The translations under genes and the position numbers were made by a program. 64,000 nt of DNA from Magnaporthiopsis rhizophila (Eukaryota; Ascomycota; Sordariomycetes; Magnaporthales; Magnaporthaceae), in NCBI GenBank assembly GCA_003049465.1, contig PYSS01000031.1, forward strand, positions 236,570-300,569, given 5' to 3'. Below the pieces are notes generated by a model that did not search any database, had not been told where the DNA came from, and saw only the letters and a list, made by a program, of their open reading frames with translations. Of this stretch, positions 22,124-35,300 are shown one piece after another (within the stretch, counting starts at the first letter, position 1; every line of letters starts with the position of its first letter).

Positions 22124-25100
22124 GTGCCGTCAGGCAATGAGCTGGCTCACCGGCTGCCGTGCTCCATCACACATTTTCCGGCGGGCTATTGCGCCTGAGT
22201 TAGGGGAGACGGCACCAGTTCGTCGAATACCCTGCTCTGGCCGCTAATTCTGTTCCTCCCGACCCTCCCGTACCGATCTCGCAATCCCGACGCAGGTGAT
22301 GGCACACCGGTTCCCTCGAAATAAAGGTGGGACGGGGAAGGGCCGGGGAAAAAAGGTGACGGGGCCGTATTCGGTTTCGTGGCATGCGCGTCCACGTCTC
22401 TCATTGCTCCCACCACCATCATGCGGCGGTGCCGATGCAGGTGCGGAAGAAAGGAAGAAAGAAGGCGGCAGCAGCCGATGGTGACAGAGCGGCGCTTCTC
22501 GGTAACAGCACAAAAGAGGTCACGAGAATCGAAAAAAAAGGGGGGGGAGCAGGCTACCAGGTACCAGCAAACAGGGGTGCGAGCTTATGCTTCACCGGTC
22601 CGCCTGCCGCCGCCGCAGCAGCGACTAGATGGAGAAGAAAGAAGAAGAGATGGAAGAGTGAGTAACAAGAAGAACGAGGGAAAACAAAAAGGGCCATTCC
22701 CTGAAAATAGAAACGTGTGCGCTGTTCCAAGCAGCGTTCTCCACAACATGGGCCAGCTGTAGCCCCAGCTCCAGACCGAGCGAAGCCTTCCTTTCCCCGG
22801 GACATTGCCGCTCCACCCAAAAGCGTGCGGTCTCTTTTCCCCGAAAATTTTTGTCCTTGGTCCTCTTTCTCCCCCGTGTCCCTAATTCTTGTCCAACACA
22901 CCTGTCTGGATCTTCATATCTGGCCCGGTCTGGACTTTCTCGGCCTTTGGGCGCGCGGGCGCGCGGACACTACGGCAGGGTATGAATACGGGGCCAGCGC
23001 CCTGGCAGGAGGGTCGTGGTTGTTGGGAATGGAAGGAAGAGGGGCCGCTTGTCCGGGCATGGACCGATCTCGCGCTGGGTGTGCGTGTGGTGTGCACCTA
23101 ATCAGAGCTGGAGCTCGCAGCCCAACCCAAGAAAAACGTACCTGATCACCAGGGGTGCTTAGCACTACCTAGCAAGGTACGGGAACTTGGCCCGTGCTCG
23201 GCATCCGCATACTCCTCTCCCCTGCTCGCTCACTAGCTTTATATGCTGTACCTGGGGTTTGCAAGCCAGGATGCATGTGGACGCCGAATGGGGGAAATTC
23301 TCGAGGCAGGGGAACGGTGGCGCAAAGCTGACACCGACGACGGAAAACGGCGTGATAGCGCGAAAGAAAACAAAATTCCTAGGACCGGAATTTCCGTTTG
23401 GGCATGCTATATCGCCACGAATGCCTGAAACCCCACATGTACATCATGTTGTCTCCGTAGGTCGTAGGTGAGCGCTAAGAAAGGGAACAGGTTCCTCACG
23501 CACGCACGCGGAAGGGGAAGATGGAGCGCATGGCGGAATTGAAGGGCGAACGGTTCGACTGTAGTTTTGTTTTACATTGCTGGTGTTGTTGGTTGTGTTT
23601 TTTTAATTTCTTTTTGCCTTTTTCCCCTAGACGGCTAGTATAGATCCATCGAAACACTTCAGCTCGCATACTCTGCGGATCTCTGGCCTTTCGCCCTCGA
23701 ATCGGTGGGATATCAAGTTCGGCATGAACTATTTCGGCATTCCGCGGTGGCTGGTACGTCGACAAGAAAAGAAAACGAAACGGGAAAATCAAAAGGCGCG
23801 GTGTGCACCTGCGTCGTACTCAATGCGCATGGCTTCTCCATCCCTCGGTCCGTCCGGGCATGAAAAAACAGCCCGTGGACAAAAATCGTCGAGCTGGCCA
23901 CGCGGAAATCCTCCCGCCTTCCACGATGTGGAGCAGGCAGGCCGGCCAGGGGGGTGTGTGCGACAAGCGCGTTGTTCGTCGGCCGAAATTTGTAGTCACG
24001 GTGGAGAAGGACCCGGGCCTCGACCCTTCCATATGTCACATCGGCTATCGAAAAGGGCACCTTGTGACTGATCGGAATTGGGAAGGGGGAGGGCCAAAAG
24101 TGGGCGTGAAATCCAGCTTTGTTGTCAAGGAGGCGAGAGTAGCGGATTCGAGATGGTGGTTCATTCATGCTGTGTCGCGGCGGTCAGTGCTGTTGCGAAC
24201 CTCTCGCTCCCCAGGGCTGACCATTGTGCTGTGAGGTGGGAAATAAGGTGCATCCCGTTCCCGCTGCGCGAACCTACCTAACCCAACGTTTTTTTGATAT
24301 CCCGACATGGTCCAAGGTCGCATTACAAGGAACGCAAAAAGAGCGAATGGAAGCCGCGAATTGGTTGGGAACCAATAATTATGACCACAGCGGGACCCAC
24401 CTTCCAAAGACGGATAGTAGCGAGACGCACAGACGCTTTTCTTTTTTAGGCAGTTGCCTTATTTCCTCAGGAACCAGTGCAGATTCGGTCCAGTGGCCTG
24501 TCGCGCGCCAAGCGATCCGCCAGCCGCTCGGGATGATGACGTAACAGGAGCGACGACGATTGAACGACGACCCCTCCTTTTTCTTTCTTTCTTTTTCTGC
24601 CGCTGTCGCAAATGGGAAGGAAAGGCAGCATGCCCGACCCACCCCCAGAACATATATGGTATACATCCATCCCTATCATTTGATACCTCGTATCCAATCA
24701 AGGCGCGTCGCGAAAAACGGCGTTCCGGACCAAACAAAACGGTCGCAGATGCTTCACGAACCCCACCTCCTGTCGCGAACACGGCTGCCCCGCCAAACCC
24801 AAAAGGGAAATATGCGGCGCTAAGCCGAAAGGGGAATAGCCGACCGGCACTCTAAGTTGACGTGAGGCGAACGACAACTCCCCGCCGGCGCGAAGCTGCC
24901 ACTGTCGCCGCGCACGACGTCTTGGGAGATCGTGATCGTGGTAGTATTTGAGAATGCGTCTTATTTTTGCTTGTCTTTTCTTTTGCAAGAGAGAGTGTCG
25001 GATGGCGCGTGGGGTCCTGGCGGGGTAACTGGTTTTTCGTCACCGCTCAAACCGAGCGCTAGGCTGTTTTACACCAAACTTCACTCCAAGTATGTGAACG

Positions 25101-25285
25101 ATGTGATGAGAAGGGTAAAGTGAAGGCCGCGATGCCTGCCACGTCGTGAGGCTGGCAAGAGAAAGGGCATGCGCACACCGCGCACGTTCCCGGCTACATT
25201 GATCCTCGGTGAACCTGGAGGCCAAGGCCGGCACGACCGGGGCTAGCCGCCGACAACGGACGCAATGCGGGGGCTCGTGTCAGCG

Positions 25286-25329
<44 letters not shown>
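25286..25329 (+). repeat. Poly-A homopolymer tract (44 A)
   Basis: Forty-four consecutive A residues on the + strand in the gene-free region. No open reading frame or retroelement body is recognisable on its 5' side, so it is read as a simple repeat. It is the longest homopolymer in the window. Confidence 0.9.
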
Positions 25330-25330
<1 letters not shown>

Positions 25331-27178
25331 AGACACCGGTCAGGGCTTGGCGCGCGACAGCAGAAGAAGAAAAAACCGCCGGGCTTGTTTCCCATTCGAC
25401 CATTTTTGTTGCCTCTTCTCTAGGGTTATACCACAGTTTGGGTCTGGAACCGCCCGTCCGTCCAGGAAAGGAAATAAGATCCAGAGCATGGAGCTAGGAG
25501 TGTCGGTGTGTTGCCCATACACACTTGCTTTCCGGGTTGATTTCCCCGTCGGAAACACACACATACACACGCACACCACCAACAACCCGAGTCGTCTCCT
25601 TGGCTCCGTCCCAGTGCGCGAGGCGAGGCGTATCCCAAAATGCCACGATAGTCACAAAACATCCGCTGACGTCCCCCACCCCGACTTCGACCTCTTCTTC
25701 CGCTTTCCGGTTCGCATGAGATTGTTCAGATCATGTTGTTATTTGTCTTGTCTTGCCTCGCACCCTCTCCCTCACACACTTACACACTTTCCTCTGTTCC
25801 TCTCACAACACGTCCTTTTTCCGCACACGCACACACATTCTCTCAAAGTGGACTCCAAATATCACCTCTGCTACGGCGCTTAGCAAGGGAAAAAAAAAAA
25901 GAAAAAAAAAAAGAAAGAAAAAAAAAGAAAGAAAAAAGAAGAAAGAACACGAAAACACGCACATTCACAGAGGGGAGAAACCAGTAACAAAACACACATA
26001 AAAGACGAGCCAGCTGACACGGGAAGCAAACGGATAGATGAAGAGATGACAGCGAAAATAAACAAAGAAAAAAAGAAAGAAGAAGAAACAAAAAAACAGG
26101 GAGGGAAGGACCCAAGCGATATATTTCCCAAACCCGCCTGAAACCCCATCCGGTATCTTCTCCCTTTCCGTAGAGATTCCTCTTTTTCCCCTTCTCCCAT
26201 TCACGGCTGGCCTGTCCGGTGGAGAGTTTCGACTCGGCAAAAACCCGCCACGGATTTTTCGCGTCTTTTCAAGAGGGGACGGAGCAAAAACACGGGCTTT
26301 GTCTTCCCCCGAAACAGCACCCCTTGTTTGCCTCCAGATGGCTGAGCAATCTTTTGTAGCTCCCAGGCAGTCGTCCTGCCGGTATACGATGATGATGATG
26401 ATGATTTGGTTTTTCGTCGACTTGTGCTGTTCCAAGTCCAGTTAGGTGGCTTGTCGTGCTCCAAGCACCGTCGTACCTAGTCGGGCCCTCAAAAGGCTCA
26501 ACCGGTCCCGATGACCAACGTTGGTGTCGCCAACCCTTTACCACTCCACGAGTGCAGCCTTTGATAGAAACCCAAACTTCTTTTCGAGTGGAAATGAAAA
26601 GAAGGAACCTGACGAGATAAAAAGGAAACAAACATGACCCGAAGAGAACAACAAAGAAGAGTGTTCGCCAGCGCCCAAAAAAGTAAAACAAGAACCCATC
26701 CCGTGATTTGTAGTTAGAAAAGGAGTGGAATGATATCTGTAACAGGTAGATATCGCCATTACATCCACTGGTAAAACACAACTAACGCCTGGCTCCGAAA
26801 ACACAAAGCATCTCGAGAGCAACAGCAAAGAAACGGACACGGGTGACAGGTAGAGAAACGAGCCGAGGGGAAAAAACCAGACTCTCATCAACTTTTTGGA
26901 TGGCTCGGCGAAGCCACGGCAGCTGTCGTGAACCGCGATCCGGCGAGGACATCCCCTCTGAAATTTCCCCCACCAATGTTGTGGCCGCGCTCCACGACGC
27001 TCAGTCCCAACAACCCTCCTCTTCTTCTGTCTTTTTTTCTGATGGTTTCTTTGATTTCCGGAATATCACGGGAAGATCCGACTACTTCAAGACAAGTCCA
27101 GCCAGCATGGTTGGCTGGAGAACAAGTCTATCCAAAGAGAGGCGACGAACAAAAGAGATGGCTCTCCCGAAAGCCCCT

Positions 27179-29377
27179 TCACCTCTTCCGCTTCTTGTTC
27201 TTGTCCAAGGGAAGCGATGCGATTGGCGGGAGAATGGCAGTAGATGTCGAAGCGATGGGCGCGGCCGGGAGGAGGGTCTGCTGTAAGACCAGGCCAACGG
27301 TGGCAGGGCCCGGGACCTCGTCCTTCTTGATGGGGACGCCCATGTGGCGACCGTACCGGCCCTTGCGCCCATTGCCCTCGTCTTCGCTGATGCAAAGCTC
27401 GGCCGGGATGCCAGCGTCCTTGCAGCGGCCGCATGGCCTCTGACGATCGCATCCCTTCTTGCTCTTGCGGCAGCGCTGGCAGCGAGGCTTGCTCGACAGG
27501 TCTGGCTGGTCGTCCTCGCCAGTGCCGGTAGGGAACACAGCGCCACCATTAGAGGCAACCGATTGCTTGCGCGAGGGCGCCGGCAGCGACGCGGGCGACA
27601 TGGGCCCGGCGGGCATCACCGCTGGGGCCGCAGCCTTCTTGGTCTTGGCCCCAGTCGATGACTTGTGGGCTTTGGCTGACGCCGTCTTGATGGGCTTGGG
27701 CCTTGCGCTTGCGCCGTTGGTCTTGGGGACATCCTGAATAAAACCATTGGCCGAGGGCTTGGTGCTGGGCGCGCCCATGAGACCGCGCGGCGCAAAGTCG
27801 TTCTGCTCTATGCTCTCTCGAGGGCCGACAAGATGGCTTTCGCTGGTTGGGTACAGCCTCTTGCTGGTGCCGGTAGCATCCAGCCTCTGTCTCCGTGACG
27901 CAGGGAGTTCGTCTTCGCTCTCGCTGTCGGCGTCGCTGGTGGCTCCCGTGCTCGAGGAGGCATCAGCCCTACCGCTGAAGGTATCGTCCAGGGTTGAGGC
28001 CGAAGTCCTTCCGTGCGAGATGTTGGACACGTCGCCCAGGCGCATCAGCTGTATTGCGACGTCCTTGTCCTCTTCTGACATGCAGCTTCCCACAGTCGGG
28101 TCCGGTGTCGGGAGTATGCCCATGGACGGACCGATACCCATGCCGGACGAGTAGCCAACGCTGCCGCGATTGCGACGGCTCTCGGGGCCGGGGGTGACAA
28201 AGGCGCCGGGGTGGCTGAAGCCATTGCCATTGCTCTGCGGCGACTGGAGTGGCCGCGGGTGTGTGAAGGGGTTCTGGCCGGGCTGTACGAAAGGCAGCGA
28301 GGCCCGAGAGTGCTCAACTCGGCGGGCGGGAGACACGGAAGGGTTGGAAGTTGCCGCAGGCATCTGCGGAGGCGCGAAGAGAGGTAATTCCTGGAGAGCG
28401 AAGAAAAGCATGCGCTGTCAGTAAAAAAAACACACTTATCCGACGAGAAAGCAGCGCAACCCCGACATCAACGGGCTACACACCGAGCTCTCGAACTTGG
28501 CCCGCTTGCGACGGCCGCCCTCGACAATGTTCTCGACGCTAATTTCGGTGGTTCCGATCTGGTCCTTGCTCTTCCCGCACGAAGACCCTGGGGCGCCGTC
28601 CCCGCTGCTGTAGCCGTTGATGCTATCATTGCAGCCGTCGCCGCGATTCCTGGACGACCGAGATCGGCCCTTCTTGGAAGCGGCGGGGTTTGTGCCGACA
28701 GATGTGCTCCGGCGGCCCCGGCGGCCGTTGGGGGACGGGCTCCGCCTGCGGGATGTCCTAGAATCCGGGCGAGACATGTGCGTATCGTACTGGAGATGCG
28801 AGGAAGGGTGCGGGGCGAAGCCGTCATGGTTGAAGTACGGCTGTGCGCCGACGGCCGCATGATGATATGAGTGGGCGCCAAAAGAGGTGGAGACGGCGGT
28901 AGGCTCCTCGATTACGCGAACATAGACGATCATGTTGTTGCGAAAGTTCTCATAGCGCGCAATCAGCGTGTTGCCAGCCTCGTCCTCAAAGCTCACGCCC
29001 CTGGAGCTGGTAGGACTCGAGTATAGGCCGTAGAAGTTCTTGACCGTTGTAACAATGGACTCGGTGGCATCGTGGGGGTATATCTGCACACGCATGGGCA
29101 GGCGCGCGCGGTACTGCTCGGACGAGATCAACTCGAACCTGACATTCTTGGGCTCCGGCTGGGGCGACGTCGACGGGCGGCCCTCGTGGGAGCCGTTGGA
29201 AGTTGGAGACATGTCCATGGAGCCGGTGGCCCGCAGGATCACGGGAGCGTCTTGGAGCTTGCCGATGGTCGAGTGCGCTCGATTGCGGCGCTGTCCCTCG
29301 GAAGCGCCGGCCTCGTCCGTGTACGGAGGAGAGTATGAGCAAGACTCGGCAGCCGAGATCAGGCTCAGGAATTCCAT
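27179..29377 (-). CDS. Filamentous-fungal regulator with C-terminal Zn2Cys6 finger
   Basis: Putative nuclear transcription factor. Two exons: 29377-28484 (298 codons) and 28390-27179 (403 codons plus stop), intron 28391-28483 (donor GTGTGT, acceptor CAG, phase 0), product 701 residues. Residues about 80-160 form a compact conserved block (NVRFELISSEQYRARLPMRV, IYPHDATESIVTTVKNFYGL, GVSFEDEAGNTLIARYENFR, NNMIVYVRVIEEP) that looks like a small folded, ubiquitin/PB1-like domain. Then come Arg/Ser-rich nuclear-type sequence and a long disordered middle. The zinc cluster lies at residues 602-631 with spacing C-x2-C-x6-C-x5-C-x2-C-x9-C, followed by a basic YGRHMGVPIKK segment and KNKKRKR at the C terminus. 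A C-terminal cluster is unusual, since most Gal4-type proteins carry it at the N terminus. I recognise the family as one conserved in filamentous ascomycetes but know no established name or target. Confidence 0.85.
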
Positions 29378-32300
29378 GAACGGCTAGAAGCCCTCGAGGG
29401 TGCGTTGCATAGATGAATATGAGAGAGCCGGCGACGACAGGTGCTGGCCGTCTAAGGATGTTGGGGAAGGGGTGGTGGGCGGTGCGTGGTGAGAAAAAAT
29501 GCGAGGTCGAGGGTCGGAGGGCCAGCGGCCGGTCGGCCAACTTGGGCGGTCAACGCCAGGCCACGGGGGAGGGCCTTGGAATAGAGGTGGCTTCGCACGA
29601 AGCGGCCGTCGGCGAGCGCTCGAAATCCCTGCCGAGGAGGAGCGGGAGACATTACTGTTAGCTTCCCGACGGGAATTGCGAGCAGGTGCTGGGCTGGGGA
29701 GTGTCCATTGTGAGATGCCATTGCCAGTCGGGGTGCGACCGGCCAGCCAGACGGACGCAAGCGCTGGGGCGACAAACGCCCAGGCGACGAGGCGTCGTGA
29801 GGAGCGGCGACGGCACGGGGAACATGACAATGGCGTGGGATACGATCGCGTGAAGCGATGGCACCAGGGACACTCACCAGACGCCGGGAAAACGGCGATG
29901 CTGAGCGTCGAGAGCGGTTTGAGGGCGGACTCGCGGCTGTTCAGGATGGGGCCCGTCCTGGCGAAAGCGTCTCAAGGCGTCAGTCAGTTTTGTGGTGCCG
30001 GGGGAGCGGGCGGGAGCCAGGGGCACAAGAGGATTGCGAGCTGGATGGGCGTGCAGTCCAGATGTGAGATCGAGGACTCACACCAAAGGGGGTGGCAGGT
30101 CTTGATGGGCTCTAGACGGAAACAAATTGGGAGGTTGTGGGGAGAAGTCGCAGAAGAGGAGTTGGGGATGATAGGTTTTGCCTGGTCGAGGCATTCAGGC
30201 CAATCGAGGCGCGGCGCACCAGCGTGCTCCGCTCTGCTGGGCTGGGTGTCAGGCGCTGTGTGGCTAACTAAAGCCGGCCTATGCACTGGCACACACCATC
30301 TCCAGCGACCTCGCGCTGCGCACACTTGCCAGGCTGCAGATATTGGCCCGCTGCATGCGTCTTTGACCGCACTTTTTTTTTTTTTTTTTTTTTTTCCCCT
30401 TATTTCTTGTCCAGTCCCCGATTAGCAGATAATACGTGTGTATGCATGATTGCGCTGGCTCTCCAGTTGCAATGCTGCTTCCCATGGTCAAGGCCCATCT
30501 TGCCGTGGCCGTTTCTTGCATGCCTGTCGTTTTGCGCAGCCCAACAGCCTTTAATCTTGGACCGACGACATACCGTGTCTCTGCCCGAGGTTGTAAGTGA
30601 AACACCATTGGGATCGACCGGCTCAACTAGCCCCCAGCGAGCAAGGAGAAACAGGAAATTTCCCCCGCATCGCAGACTCGAATTCGCATATCAGAAACTC
30701 TGGTGTTCTGTTCTGCTGCGGGCGCAAGGAGAGGAAGCCTGATAGAAAGTTGGCGGGCGCATCAAACCGGGTTCATGACACTGCGCGCTGCACATGGAGC
30801 TCTCTCTCTTTTTGTCTCTCTCCTCCTTTTGTTCTCCTCTCTCACGCGGTATCTTCATGTTCCTCTGCTCTGCGCCAGGAGGCTCACCGTTGCGCAGCGC
30901 ATCGGGTCAGTCCCAAGAATGCGCCCGCCATGGATAGTAGGCGCCCGCGCACAAATGCCCAGACATCCACACCACCCACACCCTGGCCCCGTTTCCAGTG
31001 CCTTGAACGAACATCCACACCTTGCCACTGTTGAGGTGCACTACACAGCACGCGGCTCCACCCCGCACGTCGCTTGCTGACTCTCGAGGTCGGGCGGTCT
31101 GGCTTGCGCCATGCATTTTGCCCGTCTGTTCGTTCTGATATCGGGAGGGAGCGCTCACTGACGCTCTCATCGGCCGAAAGAAAGACGCACCTAGCCTTGG
31201 GTCCTGCCCCCCCCGTGCTGCGCGAAACAAAGAGCCGTCCCACCGTCGGGAGTGCGAGAAGACGGGAGCATCACATATATCCTCTGCGTCTCTACCTCTC
31301 CCCTTCCGCCCGCTCACCCCTGTGCCATTCGATCGTGCCACCCACCACCACTGGGCTCGTGAGATGGGCGGCAGAGCAAGGATGGGCCGCCGCGATCCAG
31401 AAAAGGCCCAGTTTCGTAGGTCGCATGTACATTGGCCGGTGGGTGGGCTCGTTTTGTGACGCTAACTGATTGTTGTTCCCACACAAAACACACACATCAC
31501 ATACACTCGCTTCGCCCTCGTAACTTGCAAGACAAGACACGCACAGCGCGAGCGCAACGACTGCAAGTCGCGAAGCGAATGTGTGTGCGTTTCCTTCTGC
31601 TCCGATCTTTTCATCAAGAAGAAGCCCCAGGACTCGCCGCTGTCTGTTTTGCGCCAATGCCATAACGCACGCGTTGCCGTCCAGTTAGCGCGGAGATGAG
31701 AGGACATGACACATGGATTCTTTTTTTTCTTTCTTTTATTTTTTCTTCTTGTCTTTCCTTTCGTTTTCTTTTTTTCCCTCCCGCTCCCCGCTTCATACCA
31801 CTTTGGGCGCCGGGAGCGACTCCGCCCAGCTGCTTGCGCTCTTTTTTGGGTTTCTCGTTGTGGGTAGACCCTCCATCCTGGCTCTCGCTCGGCCACGCAT
31901 CCCCGGCCACATCATCAGGCAAAGACAAGGAAAAGGCAAGTAGCAGCAGTGCAGCACCCTCTTTGGTCCGTCGGTCGCTTTTCAATGCAAAGAAGAAAAA
32001 CAAGCACGAAAGCGGGAGTTTGTTTTGCGCTCGCGCATCCGCGTCAAGGCGTGCTTTTTGGGTAGAAGAAGAAAAAAAAAAAGCGATCTCCTCCGTGGAA
32101 AGTCGATAAGCCCAGCCCCATTGGTGTAAGTACCAAGTACCAAAACGCATGTGGCTCGGGGCGGCCACACAGGTCCACGCAAATCGCGATCCCATACCCC
32201 GGTCCGGTCGCACGCCCACGAAACACATCAATAACAAAAACAACAACAACAAAAAACAACAAACAACCAAAAACGAAAACGACGGGATTGAAAAACATCC

Positions 32301-35300
32301 ATTGGTCGGCGACGAAGGGGCCCCGCTCCCGCGCCCTGGAGAGGGGCAAGCCAGCCGGCCGCCTTTGGAGGCCAACGCGATGGCCGTTTCGGCCACTGAA
32401 AGTCTGGCGACGAGTGCGTCCCGAACCTCCCATCGCAAAAACAGAACTTGTCAAGGGTTCCCTTCCCTCTTCTTGTCAACCATCAGGGTCCCCTTGGCTG
32501 AGGGTGCGCCGCGAGGGCCAATGCTCGCGCTTGGCTAACCCCCGCTCCTACTCAGGACCAACCAATGACGTGGGCCAGGGCTGGGTCCAACTCTGCTTTG
32601 CGCCCGGTGGTGTGGTGTGACAGGAGGAAGCACTGCCATCATCCGCGGCGGACCATGTTTTGGTACTATTGCAGTATCCGTATGCGCTTGTGGGAATCGG
32701 CTATCACTTCGCCATGTCCGTTGTAGAGATTGATTGATATCAAATCAGAAAAGGGGGGATTCCGTGTGGCCCGTAGGAAATCATCATCCAGACAGGCGAG
32801 GCAGGGTGCGCACTGGCGGGCGGGGATGAAAAATCCGGGCGTGTGGAGCTGAGGCGCCCGACCGTATGTGATTCTCGCTTTGCTTTTTTTTTTTATTTGT
32901 TCGGCTCCCCTGAAGAAACGGGCACGTTATGAACGGCACATCACACACAAACAAACAAGCAAACACAGCCTTCCTCGTCCATCGGCCTTGGTCGGCATTG
33001 CCAGGTGGCTCAGCGCTGCGCTGGCCGCATACGGGAATGCAATGGGATGGTATTTTGAACGCTCGCTCGGGTCCCGCCCCGTCTCTTGTTTCCAGGCCTT
33101 TTCCTTGACATGATACTTACCCGCCCGCCATTCCGCCTGGTGTGTTGTCAGAAAGAACCTTTTCCCGAGGCGCGTTTCATCGCTGGTCAGGTACCCGTGA
33201 TCAACGTCCATCCTCCTGCAATAACCTCCAAGCTATTGGTGTCTGGTAGCTCAGCCCCAGTGATGGGTGTCAATAACCACGCGTTTTGCTTTTTTTTTTT
33301 TTTTTTTTTTTCCTCCCTGCTCTGTCTACTGTGTTCTGCTGCTACTGCTTTTGCGCCCGACGACGTTGACAACGAGACGCAGGGTCCGCTATTCGCAATC
33401 AGGCAGTGTCATGTTCAATTCCGATTTGCTCCGCCCGAGGTCGCCGTCGCCACCTGAGGAGCAAGCTGCAGACGCGGAGACCCTCCTCCTCCTCCTCCAC
33501 CGGGCTAGGAATGTGTAGGCATAGTGGTGCACTTTCGAGACTCCATCATGTGCTCGCACTTAAAGGAATGGGCGGTCAGAGACAGACGATCGATCACTTT
33601 TTTTTTTTCCTTGTCCTCTATGCGTGCGCAACCGAGAGGGGCGCGGTGTGTTTGCGCGAGTAAATCTACATGCATCTTTGATGTCAGTCTGCTATGCGCT
33701 GGCAGGGTTTGAAATGCGCCCAGCATCCGTCGAATCAACCCGCAAAGGGGAAGCTGGGCGCCGCATTGGCGGCTTGCGCAAATGGTTCAAGAATGATGTC
33801 CCAGATGCCCAGCCAAGCCAGCGCCCGTTCGGCGTGAACACGCACCATGTGCATGCAGCAGGGTTGGGCCCGGATGGAGACATGGATCTACCAAGTCCAG
33901 GGTGCCCGCTCTTTCTCCTCCCCTTCCCAGCCTGCAGGCAGACCAGACTCGGGAAGACATGCCGCACGATCCTGTGCCTGGCATCTCGTTTGTCACAGAG
34001 AGGGGAACGTGTGATGAGAGACCAGACACTTTCTTTTCCCGTGTTGTCATGTCGCCCGACAAGGTGGTTCTCGACAGTTGATGGCGCTGTCTGCACTCGC
34101 TTGATCGACACACAGCCAGCCATGGGAGCGGCTGTGAAAAATGACATGGACGGCGCCGACGGATAAAGAATGCGCTATCGAAATGGCGGCTGGTAGACTG
34201 TCTTGGTCGCCGCCGCAGGCATAAGACGCTGATATAGGAGACATACGGGAGAGGCGCCGCAGATAGTTATAACGAGGCTCACGACCAGAGGCGGGTGTTC
34301 CTATGCGACTTCGTTGCATTGCTTACCATTTCTTTCATCCCAACGAATACAATTTGGCGGCGGAACCCGGACTGCAAGAATGTTGTTGTTTAGTTGAGCA
34401 AACCATGGAAAAGGGGATGAAATCTGGGGGAGATGAGGAGTAGTAAGCGACGACCTATTGCTATTGGAAATGGAGGGTCGAGCACTTCCTTTCTGAGGAT
34501 AACAAGTGTACTAGGTCAAAAAGAAAAACTTGAATGGCGCCACGCACTCCGAAGGTCAGCATGAGCCCACGCCACGGATGCGAGCGCATAATAAACGCCG
34601 CCATTGCACGTGCGGGCGGTTGTGACTTCGCCGCCATCGGCACCCAACTCGGATTACGTTGTTGGGAGGTGCAGCATGGTCAAAGGCGAAAGCATCAAGC
34701 TGCTTGAGTTTATGCTGCCCACCCCTGCCCCGGCATCACCGGACGGGATTGCACAATCGCGTGCAGGCGCCCACACAGCTGGTGGCCTACGTGCGCATGC
34801 CAACGGTGCAAAGCAATAACAACAAAAAAAAAAAAAAAACACAGGCCAGGGGGCGGCATTGCTTTCCCTGACAGCGAGGGCGGGGAAATAGAAAAGGACG
34901 ATCCGGAGCGGGCTGCCGTCGGCGTGTTGGCAGGCGAGGAAGATCATAACAAGCCCGGCTGCTTCAGATCCAGCGGCAGCTCGATGTCTGAGCGGCCAGC
35001 ACGGCGTCGTCTTCGAAACCAGGCGGCCCTAGGCAGTGCCCTCTTCGAAAGCGGAGCAGGCCCGAATTCCATCTTTGCGTGCGCCTTCCCCAGCCGGCAG
35101 CTGTCGGACCGGATGGAAACGCCCCTCTCTGGTCTCAGGGCGGGCAGGCGGGAAGGAGAACGATTGCATGCATAGCTCTTGCTAGCAATGTACAGGGTCT
35201 GGTCTCTGCGACAACTTTGAAAGAGTCACCACAGGCGGTGAACTCGTCCCCTGTTTTTGGTCGAACCCCTCAGTTTGTAGGCCTGGCTCAGTCACGTGAA

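Larger units (their letters stand above)
21393..27178. other. Gene-free region of about 5.8 kb
   Basis: No gene is supported on either strand. The left end is the promoter of the MFS gene; the right end is the 3' side of the Zn2Cys6 gene. Contents include pyrimidine-rich runs near 21617-21650, an inverted CTACCT-T-AGGTAG element at 22111-22123, ACCTACCTA at 24272-24280, a 44-base A tract at 25286-25329, CA-rich sequence near 25556-25580, an A/G-rich purine block at 25890-25945, and (GAT)6 at 26388-26405. GC content is not strikingly low, so I see no clear sign of a repeat-induced-mutation relic. Confidence 0.45.

Noticed and set aside
1746..25329. Long A tracts as tails of retrotransposed sequences
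   Set aside because: No element body, target-site duplication or coding remnant could be seen next to them.
25209..25883. 224-codon frame reading through the 44-base A tract
   Set aside because: Contains a poly-Lys run from the homopolymer and no conserved sequence.
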